NCBI RefSeq assembly: GCF_001640805.2
Contig: NC_066852.1
Span: 11,479,194-11,543,193 of the forward strand
DNA: 64,000 nucleotides
Source of the DNA: Lates calcarifer
Lineage: Eukaryota; Chordata; Actinopteri; Centropomidae
Direction: 5' to 3'
Under the pieces are notes generated by a model that was not told the origin of the DNA, made no database searches, and saw nothing but the letters and a program-made list of their open reading frames with translations. The position numbers were made by a program, and so were the translations under genes. Positions 59,265-64,000 of the stretch are shown here, in pieces. Every line of letters starts with the position of its first letter. Positions within the stretch are counted from its first letter, which is position 1.

Positions 59265-60736
59265 CAGTGGTGGGAAAGTCTTTGGACACCCCATGCATTT
59301 GTTAAATATTGCATTAAGAATCACTCTTAGGTCTTCAAGTGCAATTTCTTTTAGTACAGTTACAGCCAAAATACTAAACAAATCCTAAAGCCATTAAAAA
59401 CTTAAAATTGATTGGTTCCATAAAAATACACAAGAAATTTTGAGTATTGGGTCGTTTTGGTACCAGTGATCCAGTAATGAAGGTCGTGCTATCGTGTCTA
59501 TATAAAGCCAGCACATTTGAAAGTTCTTCAGAGACAAAAATGGCTAAAACAAGGAACCTAACACAGGAAACATGCCTGAAGATACAGATTCTCAGCCAGG
59601 AAGTGCAGATGCAGTCCTTCAGCAGTTGGATACACTCTGCAGAAATACAAACGAACCAACAGCTTGGAAGACAAACCAAGATCTGGCCGTTCAAAGGGTT
59701 TCTTCAGCAAGAAATGACCACATCCTGATCCACATGTGCAGGGAAAACCGCAGAATGACATCACAGGAGCTTCAGCAGCAGTGGTCAAACCAAACTGGTG
59801 TCCAGTGTTACACCCACACTGTATGTGGCCCACTTTTGGATCATGGCTTTAGGTCCTTTTAGTCAGGAACTGGAAGACGATTCTGTGGTCAGATGAGTCC
59901 AGTTTCCAGCTTTATTCTCCTCCTGATAATGTGAGGGTACACAGAAGGCCAGGCCAAGCATTATCTCCAGCATGTACAGTACCTACTGTTAAGCATGGTG
60001 GAGGCAGTATCATGGTTTGGGAATACATAATTGCTGCTGGTGTTGGTCATCTCACTGTCTGTGATGGCACATTGAACTCTGCCAAGCATTGTGCCATTCT
60101 CAAAACCCACATGCTCCCTTCTGCACGTGTACTGTTCCGTCGAGGTCAAAACTGGATGTTTCAACAGGATACTGCCCCTTGCCACACATCCAGGGTCAGT
60201 AGAACTTGGCTGCAGGAGCGCTGTATCCAGTGGCCAGTTCAATCATGAGCCCCATTGAAAATCTGTGGTGGATTGTCAAAAGGTCTGTTTCAAAGCGTAA
60301 ACCAAAGAATAGAAGAATTAAAAGCAGTAATTCAAGAAGAATGGGAGAAGATTACCCCTCAACAGTGTGAAAGACTCATGGGGAACATGCCAGCCAGGAT
60401 TAGAGTTCTACTGTGTGCTAATGGCAGGACTACTAAATATTAATTGGATGATGTGATGGTTTATTTATTTTTTGTTCAGTTTTGTACACATTCTCTGTTA
60501 TTTGTTGACTTTGATACACAATACACAACAATGTTGAGAACTGACATATTGAAACTCTCAAGAATTTAGTTTTGTTAGTTTTTCTTGTAAACAATAACAA
60601 AAAAATATCATTTGTATTTGTTTGTGTCTGTCTAATGCAGCCACACCTTTTGAAACACAAAAAAGATTTTCCCCCAAATATTTCATGATAATATTTGAGA
60701 TTCTGTAGGGTGTCTGGAAACTTTTTTCCACCACTG
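59265..60736 (+). mobile_element. Tc1/mariner-like DNA transposon, complete ends, dead
   Basis: The ends are imperfect inverted repeats of about 28 bases (CAGTGGTGGGAAAGTCTTTG on the left; CAGTGGTGGAAAAAAGTTTC on the right, inverse complement). The element is flanked by TA on both sides, the Tc1 target duplication. At 1472 bp it has the size of a full Tc1-type element. Tc1 elements move by cut-and-paste into TA sites with a DDE transposase. The shared TA and recognisable ends suggest insertion of a whole copy, followed by decay of the gene. Confidence 0.92.
59540..60443 (+). pseudogene. Broken Tc1-like transposase
   Basis: Recognisable family pieces appear in order but in shifting frames: a start resembling the Tc1 N terminus (MAKTRNLTQET) at 59540, LWSDESSFQLYS near 59890 (first Asp), VKHGGGSIMVW near 59985, WMFQQDTAPCHTS near 60155 (second Asp), SPIENLWW near 60250 (Glu) and a C-terminal EEWEKITPQQCERLMGN. 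At least one frameshift lies in the N-terminal half. An in-frame TGA at 60246 and a frame change around the Glu motif break the C-terminal half. It cannot make an intact transposase. Confidence 0.88.
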
Positions 60737-63700
60737 TACAACTAATTACTTTAGTGAATAAACATTTAAACATTTAAAATTAAATTTAATGTCACTCTTA
60801 CATATTAAGGGGATCATTTGGTTTTTTAATGTTCTTTGTAAATAGTTTAATGTTGATACAAAGAGGACAATCAAACATCAGAAATACACTTCATTTGTTG
60901 CATTCAGTAGCAGAAATAAACTGCTTTATTGCGTCTTTAGGATCTGTAGATTGAGCTAACATGCATTGACAGTACATCAGTACCAACGATTTATTCATAT
61001 CACTTTTACACAATTTAAACTGCCCTTTTAATCCTGGTGAGAGGTCCTCCTGTACCAAACCCAGCTGGATCTTTTTCTTTCCTTTCTTGATGAGTGAGAT
61101 TATTGGGGCAATGTGACATAAAAGACAACAGGCTAAGATACTTATTGTTTTAGGCAACTGAGCTACCAGAGAAACTTAGAGGCTGTCCTTATAGTAAACA
61201 GTGAAACTCAGTGGAACAAACAAAAAAAAGTCCTGAGCCCCATATATTTAATGGAGTCGTAAGCTAAGTTGTGTGACCTGCTGATACCTATAGGTTATGA
61301 CAAATGGTTCAAATGTTAGGCCTATTTTTTAGCAAATGCTGTCACCTTGTCAGGCTCAGCCCTACACTCTCAGTGTTGGAGTAACACTCATCAGCCTAAG
61401 CTGTATACTTTGTCAACCTCAGCATGTGCTTTAAGTGGTCGTGTGTGCCATGTTCACAAGACGAGTCCACTTAAACAAAGCTCTAGTTTTGTGCATGAAT
61501 AAGGAACGACTCAGGGATAACAATGTAAAAAGGTGACAGGGGTTCAACTTTACAACAGGGTTGTGTTCTTGGAGACAGAATTCACCCCACCCTATGTGTC
61601 AGATCGCAAGTTTTGGAACCCAACCCCTCCACGCCCCAGCACCAACCCAGCCCTTCCCATTAGCACCACCTCACCCCTGGCTTAGTGATGCCAGCTCCAC
61701 CAACCAATCAGCTCCAAAGGACATTTAGTCATACCTAAAAGCTGGTCCAGGAAAACTAGCCCACCAAAACAAAACAAAACAAAACAAACTGCTACTCTCA
61801 CTGACACACCTGTGAGGGAGGCACTTGTGGTGAAAGGAAAGCACTAGAGTAGAAAGAAGGGGACCAAATCTTGAACAGCAGAGAAACGGAAGGCAGATAT
61901 AAAAAGAAACACTTCAGATGCCTCTTCATCAGAAAAAGATGAGTGCCTGTGCCTTTGGAGCCATTTGCGTACAGCTGTCCAAGAGAGACTTGAATCCAGT
62001 GCATGAAATGCAAACAGTGGGCTCATGAAAAGTGCACCCCTGGCAAGACGATTTATGTGTCTCAGAACTGCACTTCTGATGAGTCTGACTGCTGAGGTTT
62101 GAGACTTTGCATTATTTGTTTCATTTTTCTTGATCCTGGCATGACAGTGACATGTCTCTAAAGTAAGCACATAAACATACAGTTTACAGTTTAACATGGG
62201 TACAGCCAGCCATACTAACATTTATCATGTTAGTGTTTAGCATATTAGCATGCTATGTTAGCACTGATCTTTAAGTAGAGCTGAGGCTGACAGGGGGTTT
62301 GCTCATTAGGTACGCTTTTACAAACTTAAGTATTTTAAGCAGCTGGTAGCACTAGATGAAGCCTCACCAGAGCTGTGTAGTTTGATCCTCTGAGGACCAA
62401 GAATGTCTGTAATAATAATGTGTTTGACAGTGATGGACATTGTTCTAGTATCTGTACCTGAGGCTTTTTTCTCCTTTGTTCTGACCAGCACCTCGTACCA
62501 TTTCAATCATTATTTCAGCACCACAGCTGTGGACAGCTCCTACATGTTCATTAGACTGAGGTGTGTGATTGTCATTGATTGATGAGTAAAAATAAATGGC
62601 AGATTTGTCTTTACTTTAGATTTTTTACAACCAATGCCAGGTTGCATCACTGATCCATGTCAGTGTTTCCTGAGTGTATCTGGCCCGATAAACACAAAAA
62701 TAATTCAGTGTAAATAAGTGCTTTTATTAAAGCTGTTATTATAAAGTTACAAGGTGACTTGCAAAGATAAAGAACAGAAATAGTTAGTTGACATCTGTGG
62801 TAAGGTCTCCTGCATTTTTATACTTTTTGCTTCGTCTCATATAATTTTCAGAGTTGGAAATGTGTGTAAAGCACAGATGTTGTTTGTTAGGCCCAAAATG
62901 ATGCAACCAAAAAATTTCTTTCCCTGTTTGGTGCTGTGCACATCAGCATTGTTTACAGACCCAAATCACAGAATGATCTCAGTGGTGTTAGCTCCATGGA
63001 GGAAAGTCATTATTGTTCATTAATAATTCAAATGTTTACATTGCACATCACTGTGACATATTTCTGAGTATGCTGATCCATGGAGGGACAATTAAAAGCT
63101 TTTAATTCCCTATAGAATATCAAGCACATGATGAAAAACATGTCACCTTTGTCATAAAGTTTAGAAAACTGCAGCTTTGTTTTCCACTTCAGCAGGCCTT
63201 GTGTTGTTGTATAAATTGGAATAAGAATAAAACAAAAAACATAATTGTGTTGCACAAAAAATGGAGCGAAAATGTTTGAACGTTTGAATGTCTGAAGACA
63301 GTATCTAACCCAAACCATGGATGAAGAGCAAGATAGAATGAATTCTGAGATTTAGATAAAGAGATGTTTAGATTAAAAGAAGTTTACATGCATAACATCA
63401 GTTCGATGATGGCTTGAGAAAGCTTTTCCTAAACATTGCAAACTATTTTCGACCTCCAAGCCTGAGCCATTGAGGCAGCACAAAAAGCACTGTCTAGTCA
63501 TGTGTACACTGTTCACTGAGGAGGAATTTAAATCTGGACTGGGGGAGCAGAATCTCATAAAAGATTTTGTGTTACATTACTTACACCACAATGTGGGTCT
63601 GCAAGAAAAACTAAAGGCCTAGTAGTAGACGATCCCTGTGGGCCTAAACCAAAGTCTGTTATCATCTATGGTCTCTGTGAGTGAAATATGTGCTGCGAGT

Positions 63701-64000
63701 ATAAGCTGGGCTTCATCTCCTGCTCTGGAAATAAAAGCTTTATTGTCTAGAGGCAGTCAAACATTTCTCAGTATAACTTGGAGAGTCACAGTGTGTATTA
63801 TAGGATTTGTGTGCAGCAAATGTACCACATTCAAAATGATCATGATGTCCTTTTACTACACATATCAAATATACAAGCGTAAGTGACATTTGTTTGCTGC
63901 ATCCATCTTTAATCGTTTGAGTTCAACCATTACAAACACATATCATCAATGATGCAATAACTCTAAATAAAACATTAAAACAAGGAGAGCATTACATTTC
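60737..64000. other. Gene-free right end of the window
   Basis: No exon of a known family was recognised on either strand. It contains a simple AAAAC-type repeat near 61768-61788 and a dispersed-repeat fragment near 62220-62310. The open frames are short and motif-free. Confidence 0.45.
62220..62310. repeat. Teleost dispersed repeat fragment
   Basis: It contains ATGTTAGTGTTTAGCATATT, TAGCATGCTATGTTAGCACT and AGTAGAGCTGAGGCTGACAG, phrases of the same common fish repeat suspected at 7240-7500. The call is from general knowledge and the limits are approximate. Confidence 0.5.

Noticed and set aside
60433..60741. 102-codon minus frame
   Set aside because: It lies antisense in the right end of the Tc1-like element, with no motif.
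1..64000. tRNA, rRNA, selenoprotein or microRNA genes
   Set aside because: Scanning by eye for tRNA B-box strings and rRNA blocks gave nothing convincing. A covariance-model search would be needed to exclude small RNAs.

Overview
The window is vertebrate nuclear DNA, almost certainly from a ray-finned (teleost) fish. Genes are split into short exons by GT-AG introns. The proteins are vertebrate families with fish-like divergence. One fish odorant receptor is present, together with a decayed Tc1-like transposon and several short inverted-repeat elements of kinds common in teleosts. I see no prokaryotic or viral genes, no rRNA or tRNA, and no CRISPR.

Layout, left to right: (1) 76-2526, minus: the 5' two-thirds of ccdc61 (VFL3), running off the left edge. 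(2) 4584-6409, plus: an inositol-trisphosphate 3-kinase closest to ITPKC, head-to-head with ccdc61. (3) 9347-10814, plus: a two-exon THIK potassium channel (kcnk13-like). (4) 13469-17740, minus: ppm1n, a PP2C phosphatase, tail-to-tail with kcnk13. (5) 19908-23208, plus: short-form rtn2, head-to-head with ppm1n. (6) 28215-52787, minus: a nectin, closest to nectin-3, with two alternative 3' ends, tail-to-tail with rtn2. (7) 57524-58459, minus: a lone intronless odorant receptor. (8) 59265-60736: a dead Tc1-like element. The final 3 kb has no gene.

For the six spliced genes I traced exon borders by hand. Phases agree at every junction used. The complete chains for kcnk13, ppm1n, rtn2 and both nectin isoforms close on whole codon numbers. 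From memory, ccdc61, itpkc, ppm1n, rtn2 and a nectin gene all map to human 19q13, so this looks like a conserved synteny block. The nectin occupies the place where human has NECTIN2, but its protein resembles nectin-3. The genes do not form one pathway. They cover ciliary/centriolar structure, inositol phosphate signalling, background K+ conductance, dephosphorylation, ER shaping, cell adhesion and olfaction.

I found no convincing new biological system. The items most worth checking are the two alternative nectin C termini, each with a PDZ-binding end; a 537-bp foldback element in nectin intron 1; repeats lying very close to nectin splice sites; and the short, unresolved N terminus of the itpkc-like kinase.
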